Numbered from the stretch's first letter, positions 1-12,983 are shown. The stretch: 64,000 nt of DNA from Caulobacteraceae bacterium (GCA_947475735.1 CANJLQ010000012.1:1-64000), one strand, 5' to 3'. Notes: generated by a model not told the origin, from the sequence alone. Numbers and translations: made by a program.

Positions 1-380
<380 letters not shown>

Positions 381-401
381 CTGAGGGGCGCGCAGCGCGC
401 C

Positions 402-405
<4 letters not shown>
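381..405 (-). other. GC-rich hairpin at the rpoB stop codon
   Basis: CTGAGG at 381-386 and CCTCAG at 400-405 enclose an alternating GC segment, giving an imperfect stem-loop that contains the rpoB TGA at 402-404. No T-run follows on the minus strand, so a classical terminator is unlikely. It may act with the adjacent 7-mer hairpin to pause RNA polymerase or protect the mRNA between rpoB and rpoC. Confidence 0.45.
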
Positions 406-4517
<4,112 letters not shown>

Positions 4518-4597
4518 TCTGTTTTCCCATTCGCGCAGCCCGGGGGAAGGCGCGCGTCAAATGCAGCGGCACGGGCTGACCCTAGGGTCACCCGCGA

Positions 4598-4790
4598 CAA
4601 TCGGTTTCGGCCTCCACCCTCGACGCGCCGGAGCGGTCAGGAGGCCTGAAATCATTGAAGCTCCTGGGAAAGGAGCCACGCCTTCGCTCGGTCGGAGGGC
4701 GACGGACCGGGCCTCGGCGCTTTCGCGCAGACTCATGGGGAGTGGTGCGGGAACCGCGCTATATACGCGCTTCACAGGCGAAATAAAGGC
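4598..4790. repeat. Long direct repeat, copy 1 (rpoB leader)
   Basis: This stretch matches 6850-7050 over about 195 bp. The core 4677-4739 equals 6943-7005 at 61 of 63 positions by hand. On the minus strand it contains a GCGC-GAAA-GCGC tetraloop hairpin. It also holds an AGGAG ribosome-site-like motif 5 nt before an ATG that opens a short frame (MISGLLTAPARRGW...). The corresponding frame in copy 2 begins MIACPLTAP. It may be a dispersed genomic repeat, a duplicated rpoB leader, or a short coding unit. Confidence 0.75.
4760..4787 (-). promoter_or_regulatory. Candidate rpoB promoter
   Basis: On the minus strand TTTATT (4782-4787) and TATATA (4760-4765) are separated by 16 bp, a plausible housekeeping promoter about 240 bp upstream of rpoB. 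It lies inside repeat copy 1. In copy 2 the TATATA is replaced (CCAGAGA), so the second copy should not be a promoter. No experimental support is available from the sequence alone. Confidence 0.4.
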
Positions 4791-4910
4791 TCGAACGACG
4801 ATTTTTCGCGACTTCGCAAGTCCTTTCTCGGCTGCGAGCGTAGCCGCGCGAAAATCTTACCCCTTCTCGTCGCGGCCGCCGATCTGGCCTGGAACGGTGC
4901 CCGGCGCGGC

Positions 4911-5255
4911 TGGATCACGACCGAGAGCGGCCTGCAGCATCGGCGCGAGGGCCGCGCCAATCCGTCCGGCACCCGGCCCGACCGACACCGTCAGCGTCCA
5001 CTAGGAGGGGGCCTTCATCGACGGCCGCAAGTTCGACAGCTCCTAAGACCGCGGCGAACCGGCCGAGTTCCCGCTCAACCGCGTCATCCGCAGCTGGACC
5101 GAGGGCGTCGCCCTGACGCGCGAAGGCTAGACCTACCAGTTCACCATCCCCGCCAGCTTGGGCTACGGCGACCGCTGGGTCGGCGTCGACGAACTGCCCC
5201 CACCTGCACCCGGCTGTTCAAGGTGGAACTTCTGGAGGTGGCTCCCGCAAGATAG
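4911..5255 (+). pseudogene. Decayed FKBP-type peptidyl-prolyl isomerase
   Basis: Translation shows clear FKBP family pieces: TTESGLQ, then in another frame DTVSVH-stop-EGAFIDGRKFDSS-stop-DRGEPAEFPLNRVI, then WTEGVALTREG-stop-TYQFTIPASLGYGDR, and finally after a further shift LFKVELLEVAP and a stop at 5253-5255. At least two of the three internal stops fall where the family normally has tyrosine (VHYEG, SSYDRG). At least three internal stops and two frameshifts make the gene non-functional. It lies between rpoB and the serine hydrolase, inside the interval bounded by the two long repeats. Confidence 0.88.
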
Positions 5256-5291
5256 CCGCGCGGGAAGCACGGGCTACTGATGCGGATGCGT

Positions 5292-5320
5292 CGCCGGCGC
5301 GATCGTCAATCGCGCCGGCG
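5292..5320 (-). terminator. Perfect hairpin after the serine hydrolase gene
   Basis: CGCCGGCGCGAT (5292-5303) and ATCGCGCCGGCG (5309-5320) are perfect 12-bp inverted repeats around a 5-nt loop. They lie 8 bp beyond the stop of the serine hydrolase on the minus strand. There is no T-run, so it is either a weak intrinsic terminator or an mRNA 3'-end stabiliser. Confidence 0.6.
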
Positions 5321-5327
5321 CGCCTCG

Positions 5328-6644
5328 TCACTGGGTGACCGCTGTCTGTATCTTGGGAAGTATCCGGGTCATCAGGGCGACGGAGTCGGGAATCGCGCCG
5401 GTCACCAGGGTCTCGTCATTCAGCATCAGGAAGCCGCTCAGCTCCAGGTCCGGAGAGTAGAAGACGTGGGCTCCGAACGCGCCGATGCCGAAGTAGGTCG
5501 CATAGGGCGGGGGGTTCGGATAGTCGCTGCGCCACAGGCCATAGCCGTAGCTGCGTGGGAGGCCGGACGGCCAGGTGACATCGGGCCTGGCGCCGCCATC
5601 GCCGCCGCCAGGTTCGCGGTCGAAGTCCTCCAGGCCGCTGATCTGATTGGACTGCATCAGGCCGCGTTGGGCTGCCGTCAGGATCTCCGAGGTCACGACC
5701 GTCTGTCCGACGGTGCGCGAGCACGACCCCGTCCGCAGGATTTCGCCGAACAGAGCACCGTAGTGCAGGCTGACCTCGATCCCTCCGCCGGCGGCCTCGC
5801 CGCCCTCGTGACGATAGCGCGTACCGAAGCGATCCGCGAACGCGGGCAGACCGGGATCGGGATTAAGGACTGTGGGATCTCTCGACAGGTCACGCCTCAG
5901 GTTGCCGTTCAGTCCGCAAGGGTCGAACAGATAGTCGCGTGCGACCTCCGTGAAGGTGCCATAGGGTGCTAGGCCTCGCTGGAGTCGTGACGCATTGACC
6001 ACCCTGAGAAGCGCCAGGGCCAGCACCGTGTGATTGGCTCCCGAATAGTCGAACTGCGTGCCCGGAGCCGCCGGCGGACCCGATGTCGCACCCTCCGGCC
6101 GATCACGGGGCTGACGTATGAGCAACTCTACGCAACGGGTCAGGGTCACCACCTCGCTTCCCTGGCATTGCGCCGCCGTCTGGACATTCGCAAATGGCAG
6201 AAGGGTCGGCGTCATGAAGCGGATGCCGGACGTCATGTTCATCAGATGCCGAATACGGATGGGATTGGCCGCGCCGGTGCTGAAATCGCTGTTCCAGCCG
6301 CCCGCCTCGGTGATGTAGGATCCCACTCGCCCGTTGATGTCGAAGTCCACCGTTGTGTCGCCGTCGACCGCCATGGCGATGGCGACGGTGTAGGTCTTGG
6401 TCACCGACGCGACATCATAGGGTCTGTTGATGTTGGCGTTGTTCCAGTTCCCGAACGGACTGCGATAGACCATCCGTCCGCGATGATAGATCTCGATGCC
6501 GCCGTGCAGGAACCGACTGTTTTCCAGGTCCTGCTGGACGGCAGCGAAGTTGTAGGATTGGGCGGACGCCGTCACCCCGCTCGCCGCAAGGGACGCGACC
6601 GCCAACACCGCCACGCCGAGACGCCTCAACCTTTGTTCAGCCAT
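5328..6644 (-). CDS. Exported beta-lactamase-family serine hydrolase
   Basis: This 438-residue protein has an N-terminal signal peptide (about residues 1-28, ending ASA). The class C / penicillin-binding fold motif S-x-x-K is present as SVTK at residues 80-83, in the context YDVASVTKTY. An HLMNMTSG segment and a Y-S-G motif (DYSGANH) follow, as in esterase/D-peptidase members of PF00144. The start at 6642-6644 is preceded by GGAGG at good spacing, so upstream codons are not used. True beta-lactam hydrolysis cannot be inferred; an esterase or peptidase is equally likely. A 32-bp operator-like palindrome lies about 90 bp upstream. Confidence 0.85.
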   Translation of the reverse strand: MAEQRLRRLGVAVLAVASLAASGVTASAQSYNFAAVQQDLENSRFLHGGIEIYHRGRMVYRSPFGNWNNANINRPYDVASVTKTYTVAIAMAVDGDTTVDFDINGRVGSYITEAGGWNSDFSTGAANPIRIRHLMNMTSGIRFMTPTLLPFANVQTAAQCQGSEVVTLTRCVELLIRQPRDRPEGATSGPPAAPGTQFDYSGANHTVLALALLRVVNASRLQRGLAPYGTFTEVARDYLFDPCGLNGNLRRDLSRDPTVLNPDPGLPAFADRFGTRYRHEGGEAAGGGIEVSLHYGALFGEILRTGSCSRTVGQTVVTSEILTAAQRGLMQSNQISGLEDFDREPGGGDGGARPDVTWPSGLPRSYGYGLWRSDYPNPPPYATYFGIGAFGAHVFYSPDLELSGFLMLNDETLVTGAIPDSVALMTRILPKIQTAVTQ

Positions 6645-6730
6645 TGTCGCTTCCTCCAAGGAGGGTCGTCTGTGAATGGTGAGACCAGGCGGCCCGCGTC
6701 TAGGCGGACAAGATGCGACCCTCAATTAGA

Positions 6731-6762
6731 GATTATTGACAATCCGTCGATTGTCAATAATC
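6731..6762. promoter_or_regulatory. 32-bp perfect palindrome, likely operator of the serine hydrolase
   Basis: GATTATTGACAAT (6731-6743) and its exact complement ATTGTCAATAATC (6750-6762) flank a 6-bp spacer. It is AT-rich in a GC-rich setting and lies 87-118 bp before the serine hydrolase start. That is the size and position of a binding site for a dimeric repressor (MarR, GntR or TetR class). No regulator gene of this kind is next to it. Confidence 0.75.
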
Positions 6763-6849
6763 GACAACGCCCTGACCTGGACGAAGCTGGCGGTCACTGG
6801 ATCGGCGGCGGACCGGGCACGCGTCAGATGCAAACGCACCCCCGGTCGC

Positions 6850-7050
6850 CAATCGGTACGACCTCCACCCTCGACGCGCCATACCAGTGACGGAGGGAGC
6901 GGTCAGAGGGCATGCAATCATTGAAACTCCTGGGAAAACATCCACGCCTTCGCTCGGTCGGAGGGCGACGGACCCGGCCTCGGCGCTTTCGCGCAGACCC
7001 ATGGGAGTGACGCGGGAGCCGGGCCAGAGACGCGCTTCACAGGCGAGAAA
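6850..7050. repeat. Long direct repeat, copy 2
   Basis: This is the second copy of the element at 4598-4790, in the same orientation. The region around the TATATA box and the stem near the AGGAG motif has diverged, while the central 63 bp is almost identical. It fills the otherwise empty 6763-7162 interval upstream of the serine hydrolase and the YCII gene. The reading frame on the minus strand (MGLRESAEAGSV...) is shared with copy 1, but coding status is unproven. Confidence 0.75.
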
Positions 7051-7162
7051 GCGGTCTTGCGGAGATTTCCGCGAGAGATGTCGATCACCCTCCCCCTCGC
7101 GCGTCTCCTCGATATCGCTAAGGTTCGGATGGTCCGGCCAGCGACCCTATCGGAGACCGACC

Positions 7163-7528
7163 ATGCAATACGCCCTCCTTATCCACGAGCCCCATGCCGA
7201 ATCCTATCCCGACGGCGACAGCGGTCAGGCCTGGCTCGACATCATCGCCGCCCACACCGCCTACGGCCAGGAGATGGGCGCCGCCGGCGTCATCGTCGGC
7301 GGGGCGGGCCTGAAGAGCCCCGACACCGCCACCACGGTCCGCGTTACCGCCTCGGGCCGCACCGTCCATGACGGCCCCTTCGCCGAGACCCGCGAGCAAC
7401 TGGGTGGCCTCTATATGATCGACGTGCCGGATCTGGACGCCGCCATCGAGTGGGCGAAGAAGCTGCCGATCGCCAGAACCGGCTCCATCGAGATCCGGCC
7501 CATGCTTCCGCCTCCGCCCCAGGGCTAA
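7163..7528 (+). CDS. YCII-related (DGPF domain) protein
   Basis: This 121-residue protein of the YCII/DGPF family opens MQYALLIHE and carries the signature DGPFAETREQLGGLY in its second half. Family members are small cytosolic alpha-beta barrels whose genes commonly sit next to ECF42 sigma factors, as here. The ECF gene starts 7 bp after this stop, so they form one operon. The biochemical role is unknown. The downstream partner makes the functional link firm. Confidence 0.9.
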   Translation: MQYALLIHEPHAESYPDGDSGQAWLDIIAAHTAYGQEMGAAGVIVGGAGLKSPDTATTVRVTASGRTVHDGPFAETREQLGGLYMIDVPDLDAAIEWAKKLPIARTGSIEIRPMLPPPPQG

Positions 7529-7535
7529 GGCTCGG

Positions 7536-8762
7536 GTGACCCGTCTCCTCGACCAGACGTTCCGGGATACCGGCGGCCGGGTGGTCTCCGCCCTCGCCGC
7601 CGCCTTCCGCGATCTCGATCTGGCCGAGGAGGCCTTCGCCGAGGCCTGCGCCCGCGCCGTCGAACGCTGGGGTGACAGCCCCCCGGCCGACCCCGCCGCC
7701 TGGCTGTATGCCGTCGCCCGCCGCTGGGCCCTGGACCGGTTCCGGCGCCGCGCCACCGCCGCCGCGTATCGCCCGGACGATACCCCGCCGGAGCCGACAC
7801 CCGAGGACCACGTCATGGCTCTGGACGAACCTATTCCCGACGAGCGGCTACGGCTGATCTTCGTCTGCTGCCACCCGGCGGTCAGCCCGGACGCCCGCGC
7901 CGCCCTGACGCTGCGCACCGTCTGCGGTCTGTCGACGGCCGAGGTCGCCGCCGCCTTCCTGGTGCCCGAGCCGACCCTGGCCCAGCGTCTCGTCCGCGCC
8001 AAGACCAAGATCGCCGAGGCGGGCGTGCCCTACGACGTCCCCTCCCCCGACCGCTGGCCCGAGCGGATGGACGCGGTCCTGTCGACCCTGGAGGTCGCCT
8101 ATGCCCAGGCCCATGCCGACGCCGCCGGGGCCGGGCCGCACGCCGACTATGCCGCCGAGGTGCTCAACCTAACGGGGCTGCTCGCCCGGCTCGCGCCGCA
8201 AGACGCCGAGGTTCAGGCCCTGGCCGCCACCGTCCGCTTCGCCGAGGCCCGCCGCCCAGCCCGGCTCAACGCCTCGGGGGCCATGATCCCGCTGAGCGAC
8301 CAGGACCCGACCGAGTGGGACGCCCGCCTGATCGCCGACGCCGAGCGCCATCTGGCGACCTCGGCGCGCCTGTCTCACGCCGCCCGAACGCCGCCCGGTC
8401 CGCGCGCCTTGCAGGCCGCCATCCATGGGGCCCATGCGGAGCGCGTCCGCACCGGCCGCACCGACTGGCCCGCCATCCTGGGCCTCTACGACCTCCTGCT
8501 CGCCCGCCGGGACGATCCCGTGATCCGCGTCAACCGCGCCGTCGCCCTGGCCGAGGTCGAGGGCCCGGCCGCCGCGCTGGGCTCACTCTCCGACATCGCT
8601 GTGGACCGCTGGCTGCCGCTCGCCGCCGCCCGCGCCGATCTGCTGGCGCGGCTGGGCCGGGCCGCCGAGGCCCGCACAGAGTATGACCGGGCTCTAACCC
8701 TGGCGCCGGCCCCGGCGGAGGTAATGTTCCTGACGGCGCGTCGGGACGGCCTGGTCAACTGA
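7536..8762 (+). CDS. ECF42-type RNA polymerase sigma factor with long C-terminal extension
   Basis: This is a 408-residue sigma factor, roughly twice the length of a minimal ECF. Sigma2-like residues lie at about 20-85 (PAAWLYAVARRWALDRFRRR). The sigma4 helix-turn-helix lies around 130-175 (LTLRTVCGLSTAEVAAAFL). The remainder resembles the TPR-like extension of the ECF42 group, with VNRAVALAEVEGPAAAL near the end. A GTG start at 7536 fits the end of the YCII gene. ECF42 factors have no anti-sigma partner in general and none is adjacent here. Confidence 0.9.
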   Translation: MTRLLDQTFRDTGGRVVSALAAAFRDLDLAEEAFAEACARAVERWGDSPPADPAAWLYAVARRWALDRFRRRATAAAYRPDDTPPEPTPEDHVMALDEPIPDERLRLIFVCCHPAVSPDARAALTLRTVCGLSTAEVAAAFLVPEPTLAQRLVRAKTKIAEAGVPYDVPSPDRWPERMDAVLSTLEVAYAQAHADAAGAGPHADYAAEVLNLTGLLARLAPQDAEVQALAATVRFAEARRPARLNASGAMIPLSDQDPTEWDARLIADAERHLATSARLSHAARTPPGPRALQAAIHGAHAERVRTGRTDWPAILGLYDLLLARRDDPVIRVNRAVALAEVEGPAAALGSLSDIAVDRWLPLAAARADLLARLGRAAEARTEYDRALTLAPAPAEVMFLTARRDGLVN

Positions 8763-8843
8763 GACGGCAGGAGTCGCCCAGCCCTTGACCGCGCCGCCCC
8801 GGCGTCGTGATCTCCCCTCCCCTTCGCCATTCGGGTTCACTTC

Positions 8844-10802
8844 ATGTCGCGTCTCGCCGTCTCCGCCTGCCTCGCCGCCCTCGTTCTCGCGAGCGGGCCC
8901 GCCTTCGCCCAGACGGCCACGCCCCAGACCGCCAACATCGGTGGCTTCCCCGACAGCCCCGCCATCCCCGCGCCGACCAACCCGACCTATCCCGGCGTCA
9001 TCCGCTACGAAGTCGACGCCACCGACCTGGACCGCCACATCGTCTCGGTGCGCCAGGTCATCCCGGTCACGGGGTCGCGGATCACCCTGCTGTATCCAAA
9101 GTTCATCTACGGCAACCACGCCGACACCGGTCCGATCCAGCTGATCGCCGGCCTGACGGTCATGGCCAACGGTCAGGCCGTCGACTGGCGACGCAACGCC
9201 GTGGATCCCTACGCCTTCCACATCGACATTCCGTCCGGCGCGTCCGAGCTGGAGGTGTCGTTCCAGTGGCTGACGCAGTCCGACAACGTTAACTGGCGCG
9301 TCGTCATGACCCAGCGGATGCTGAACCTGCAGTGGGAAAAGGCCCTGCTGTATCCGGCCGGCTATGTCTCCACCGGCATCACCTTTGCCCCGTCCATCCG
9401 CCTGCCCGAGGGCTGGCAGTATGGCGTCGCGCTCGACACCACCTCGTTCGAGAACGGCCTGGCGACCTTCGCTCCGACCGATCTCTACACCCTGGCCGAC
9501 AGCCCGATGTTCGCGGGCCTTCACTATCGCCGCGTCGAGATCGATCCGAGCGGCGACGATGTCCACCTCAACATGGTCGCCGACGAAGCCGGGAACCTGG
9601 CCGCAACCGATGAGCAGATCGGCTACTACGAAGCCCTGATCACCCAGGCGGACCGGCTGTTCGGGTCGCGCCACTTCGACCGCTACGACTTCCTACTTGG
9701 CCTGACCAACCAAATGGGCGGCATCGGGCTGGAGCATCATCGCAGCTCCGAGAACACCCATGCGCCCAACTTCTTCACCTCCTGGTCCGCCTCGGCCGGC
9801 GGTCGCGCCCTGCTGCCGCACGAATACGTCCACTCCTGGAACGGCAAGTTCATGCGCCCGGCCGACGAGCTAACGCCGAACTACAATGTCCCCACCGAGA
9901 ACAGCCTCTTGTGGGTCTATGAGGGCCAGACCGAATACTGGGGCGACGTCCTGTCGGCGCGCACCGGCCTGCACACCAAGGAACAGGCCCTGATCCTGCT
10001 CGCCGATCGCGCGGCGTTCTATCAGAACCAGCCGGGCCGCCAGTGGCGTAACCTCCAGGACGTCAACAACCACAACCTGCTCGGCTACCGCGTGCCCGGC
10101 CAGTGGACGTCGTGGATGCGCGGCACCGGCGACTACTACGACGAGGCGGCCCTGATCTGGCTGGACGTCGACACCCTGATCCGCGAGCGGTCGGGCGACC
10201 GCCGCTCGCTCGACGATTTCGCCCGCACCTTCTTCTCGCCGGAAGGCACCGATGGCGACTGGACGCCGCGCGGCTATACCTTCGCCGACGTGGTGGCCGC
10301 CCTGAACGCGGTCGAGCCCTACGACTGGGCCACCTTCCTGCGCACGCGTCTGGACGCCGACGGCCCCGAGGCCACTGCACCGCTGGATGGTATCGAACGC
10401 GGCGGCTACCGCCTGACCTATGTCGAGGAGCCGAACGCCGACGAAAAGGCGGTCCATTCCAACTGGGGCTCGGATTTCCGCTACTCGCTCGGCTTCTCGC
10501 TGGCCGGCCCGAACAACCGGGTCGCCGCCATCCAGTGGGACGGGCCCATCTATCGCGCCGGCATCGGGGCGGGCTGGGACCTGATCGCCGTCGGCGACCG
10601 CGTGGCCACGCCCGAGGTCCTGCGCGACGCCGTGAAGGCGGCCAAGGGCGGCACCGACCCGATCCGCCTGATCCTCAGGAACGGCCAGCGCATCCGCACG
10701 GTCGACCTCGCCTGGCACGACGGCCCTCGCTATCCGCGCCTGGAGCGGATCGAGGGCACCCGAGACCGGATCGGCGACATCCTGACGGCCAGGAGACGCT
10801 GA
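8844..10802 (+). CDS. M61 glycyl-aminopeptidase family protein with PDZ domain
   Basis: This 652-residue protein has a Sec signal peptide (AFAQ near residue 22). The M61 zinc site HEYVH is at residues 326-330, followed by SWNGK, as in the family's HExxHxWxxK signature. EGQTEYWGD downstream supplies the third zinc ligand region. The C-terminal part (DGPIYRAGIGAGWDLIAVGD) is a PDZ-like domain. The predicted role is a periplasmic or surface metallo-aminopeptidase. It stands alone, between the ECF42 gene and the convergent PfpI gene. Confidence 0.92.
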   Translation: MSRLAVSACLAALVLASGPAFAQTATPQTANIGGFPDSPAIPAPTNPTYPGVIRYEVDATDLDRHIVSVRQVIPVTGSRITLLYPKFIYGNHADTGPIQLIAGLTVMANGQAVDWRRNAVDPYAFHIDIPSGASELEVSFQWLTQSDNVNWRVVMTQRMLNLQWEKALLYPAGYVSTGITFAPSIRLPEGWQYGVALDTTSFENGLATFAPTDLYTLADSPMFAGLHYRRVEIDPSGDDVHLNMVADEAGNLAATDEQIGYYEALITQADRLFGSRHFDRYDFLLGLTNQMGGIGLEHHRSSENTHAPNFFTSWSASAGGRALLPHEYVHSWNGKFMRPADELTPNYNVPTENSLLWVYEGQTEYWGDVLSARTGLHTKEQALILLADRAAFYQNQPGRQWRNLQDVNNHNLLGYRVPGQWTSWMRGTGDYYDEAALIWLDVDTLIRERSGDRRSLDDFARTFFSPEGTDGDWTPRGYTFADVVAALNAVEPYDWATFLRTRLDADGPEATAPLDGIERGGYRLTYVEEPNADEKAVHSNWGSDFRYSLGFSLAGPNNRVAAIQWDGPIYRAGIGAGWDLIAVGDRVATPEVLRDAVKAAKGGTDPIRLILRNGQRIRTVDLAWHDGPRYPRLERIEGTRDRIGDILTARRR

Positions 10803-10818
10803 TCCGGCCGCTCGCGAC

Positions 10819-11496
10819 CTACTTCAGGAGCTTCAGCAGGGCCTCGGCCGCGCCCTCGGACGAGGCCGGATTCTGGCCGGTCACCAGCTTCCCGTCGGTG
10901 ACGACGTGTGGGTTCCAGTCCTCGCCCCGCGAGTAGTCGCCGCCATTCGCCTTGAGCACATCTTCCAGCAGGAAAGGCACGACCTCGGTCAGGCCTACGC
11001 CCTCCTCCTCGGTGTTGCTGAAGCCCGTGACCTTGCGACCCTTGACGAGGAAGGCACCGTCCGTGGTCTTCACATGACGCAGGGCGGCTGGTGCATGGCA
11101 GACGGCGCCGATGGGCTTGTCAGCGGCGGCGAAGGCCTCGATCAGGGCGATTGACGCGCGGTCCTCCGCCAGGTCCCACATGGGGCCGTGCCCGCCGGGG
11201 TAGAACACCGCGTCGAAGTTCTCGGCACGAATGTCCGCCAGAGGCTTGGTCGTCGCGAGTTGCGCCTTGGCGGCCTTGTCGTCCTTGAACCGCCGCGTCG
11301 CGTCCGTCTGGGCGTCCGGCTCATCGCTCTTGGGATCCAGCGGCGGCTGGCCGCCCTTCGGCGACGCCAGGGTGATCTCGGCACCGGCGTCCTTGAGTAC
11401 ATAGAAGGGCGCGGCGAACTCCTCGAGCCAGAAGCCGGTCTTCTTGCCGGTGTCGCCGAGCTGGTCGTGGGAGGTCAGCACCATCAGGATGTTCAT
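10819..11496 (-). CDS. DJ-1/PfpI family protein (type 1 glutamine amidotransferase-like)
   Basis: This 225-residue cytosolic protein of the DJ-1/PfpI superfamily has the nucleophile-elbow cysteine in IGAVCHAPAAL. Conserved segments are TSHDQLGDTGKKTGFWLEE near the start and FYPGGHGPMWDL. These resemble the HchA-like chaperone/glyoxalase III branch. The start at 11494-11496 (MNILMVLTSH) is chosen because the upstream extension has no family similarity. It is convergent with the M61 gene, 16 bp apart. Confidence 0.9.
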   Translation of the reverse strand: MNILMVLTSHDQLGDTGKKTGFWLEEFAAPFYVLKDAGAEITLASPKGGQPPLDPKSDEPDAQTDATRRFKDDKAAKAQLATTKPLADIRAENFDAVFYPGGHGPMWDLAEDRASIALIEAFAAADKPIGAVCHAPAALRHVKTTDGAFLVKGRKVTGFSNTEEEGVGLTEVVPFLLEDVLKANGGDYSRGEDWNPHVVTDGKLVTGQNPASSEGAAEALLKLLK

Positions 11497-11561
11497 CGCG
11501 GGTCTCTCTGTTTGCCGCAGCCAAGCGTGACCGTGCGGACGTCGGGACCTCCTGAACGACA

Positions 11562-11591
11562 ACGGGCCCGAAGGTTTCCCCTCGGGCCCGT
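11562..11591. terminator. Hairpin downstream of rplL
   Basis: ACGGGCCCGA (11562-11571) and TCGGGCCCGT (11582-11591) form a strong stem with additional AGG/CCT pairing inside. TTTTT follows on the plus strand, and a weaker T-rich stretch follows on the minus strand. It lies 67 bp beyond rplL and probably ends the rplJL transcript. Confidence 0.6.
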
Positions 11592-11658
11592 GTTTTTCGA
11601 TCCAGCCTCCCGAACGGCGACGTGAGGTCGGCCGTCGGGACAGCGCAGAGACGAGGTC

Positions 11659-12048
11659 TTACTTGATTTCGACCTTGGCGCCGGCTTCGGTCAGCTTCTT
11701 GGCGACTTCGTCGGCGTTCTGCTTGGAGACGTTCTCAACGACGTTCTGCGGAGCGCCTTCGACCAGGTCCTTGGCTTCCTTCAGGCCCAGGTCCGAACGG
11801 ACGCCACGGACTTCCTTGATGACGTTGATCTTCTTGTCGCCGCCGTCCAGCAGGACAACGGTGAACTCGGTCTGCTCTTCAGCGGCTTCAGCCGGAGCGG
11901 CAGCGCCGCCACCGCCGGCGGGCATGGCCATGGCGACCGGAGCGGCGGCGGAGACGCCCCACTTTTCTTCCAGCAGCTTGGACAGTTCGGCGGCTTCGAG
12001 GACGGTCAGCTTGGACAGGTCTTCGACGATCTTGGACAGGTCGGTCAT
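11659..12048 (-). CDS. rplL: 50S ribosomal protein L7/L12
   Basis: This 129-residue acidic stalk protein has three parts. The N-terminal dimerisation helix ([20 protein letters not shown]) comes first, then an Ala/Gly/Pro hinge around residues 40-60. The C-terminal factor-binding domain ends [11 protein letters not shown]. It recruits elongation factors to the ribosome and binds L10, whose gene is 63 bp upstream on the same strand. Identification is secure. Confidence 0.99.
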   Translation of the reverse strand: MTDLSKIVEDLSKLTVLEAAELSKLLEEKWGVSAAAPVAMAMPAGGGGAAAPAEAAEEQTEFTVVLLDGGDKKINVIKEVRGVRSDLGLKEAKDLVEGAPQNVVENVSKQNADEVAKKLTEAGAKVEIK

Positions 12049-12111
12049 GTCAGATTTCCTTCGGGGAAAAGTTGGGTTTCAGAGAGGGGTATGCGGAGAT
12101 GGAAGGTCGGC

Positions 12112-12627
12112 TCACGCCGCGTCTTTGGCACCGTAGGCGCTCAAGACACGGGCCAGCTGGGCGGCGGGCGCTTGAACCACACCGGCGATCTTGGTCGCGG
12201 GCGCGTTGAGCAGGCCGAGCAGCGAGGCGCGGATTTCGTCGAGCGTCGGCAGCTTGGACAGGCTGTCCACGCCCTTCGGATCGACGACGGTCGCGCCCAT
12301 GAAGCCACCGACGATGACGAAGCGGTCATTGCCTTTGGCGAACTCGGTCGCGACCTTGGCGGCCGTGGCGGGATTTTCGGCGTATGCGATGCCCACGGGA
12401 CCCTTGAACAGGCTGTGGTAGTCGCTGCCGTCATTCGCCGCGAGCGCCTTCAGCGCCAGGCGGTTCTTGACCACCTTGAACGCTCCGCCGGCGGAGCGCA
12501 GACGGCCCCGCAGGTCTTCCATTTCCGCAACGGTCAGACCCAGGTTGTGGGTCACGACCACGCTGCCGGCCTCGGCGAAGACGCCCTTGAGCGACTCGAT
12601 CGATTCCGCCTTTTGTGCGCGATCCAT
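12112..12627 (-). CDS. rplJ: 50S ribosomal protein L10
   Basis: This 171-residue protein anchors the L7/L12 stalk. It opens MDRAQKAESIESLKGVFAEA and keeps the family's KNRLALKA and FKGPVGIAY segments. It is the first gene of the rplJL unit, preceded by a long leader and its own promoter. In many bacteria rplA lies directly upstream; here two unknown genes intervene. Confidence 0.99.
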   Translation of the reverse strand: MDRAQKAESIESLKGVFAEAGSVVVTHNLGLTVAEMEDLRGRLRSAGGAFKVVKNRLALKALAANDGSDYHSLFKGPVGIAYAENPATAAKVATEFAKGNDRFVIVGGFMGATVVDPKGVDSLSKLPTLDEIRASLLGLLNAPATKIAGVVQAPAAQLARVLSAYGAKDAA

Positions 12628-12903
12628 TGCGGTCTCCAGTCTTGAGGTTCGACGCCGGGCTTATTCCCGACGGCGAGAAGCCGAACCCCTTCGCATCGCT
12701 GCGAAGCGTCTCGGCCGGGTAGCGATGTCCGAAGGATGCTCTGACAGTCCTCCGTCCCGGGTACCGGGCGGTGTCGTGTCGTCTGCGTCCCCATCTCCCC
12801 ACGGCGCCAGAGGGCTCTCTGGCATTTATGGCGAGGGTGGCCCCCTCGCCCCGAAGTTCTCGGACAGGTCCGTCGCGACCGGGGTCACGGCGGGAAGGCG
12901 CGG
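12628..12903 (-). promoter_or_regulatory. rplJ mRNA leader (candidate L10-L12 autoregulatory leader)
   Basis: About 275 nt of untranslated RNA precede rplJ if the promoter at 12904-12931 is used. It folds locally: CTTCGCA/TGCGAAG (12689-12706) is a perfect 7-bp hairpin, and CCCGG-GTA-CCGGG lies near 12760. In other bacteria the rplJ leader binds the L10-L12 complex to control translation. The position and structure suit that role, but I did not match the consensus. Confidence 0.5.
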
Positions 12904-12931
12904 TCTATACAGGACGGGAGCGGGAAATCAA
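12904..12931 (-). promoter_or_regulatory. Candidate sigma70 promoter of rplJL
   Basis: On the minus strand TTGATT (12926-12931) and TATAGA (12904-12909) are separated by 16 bp. It lies just downstream of the two unknown genes' stop codon (12984) and about 275 nt before rplJ. It implies that rplJL is transcribed separately from rplKA. Confidence 0.65.
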
Positions 12932-12983
12932 CCGGTCGTTCTCACTAACTCTTAAGCAGCTCGGGAGACCGCGCCCCATCCAA

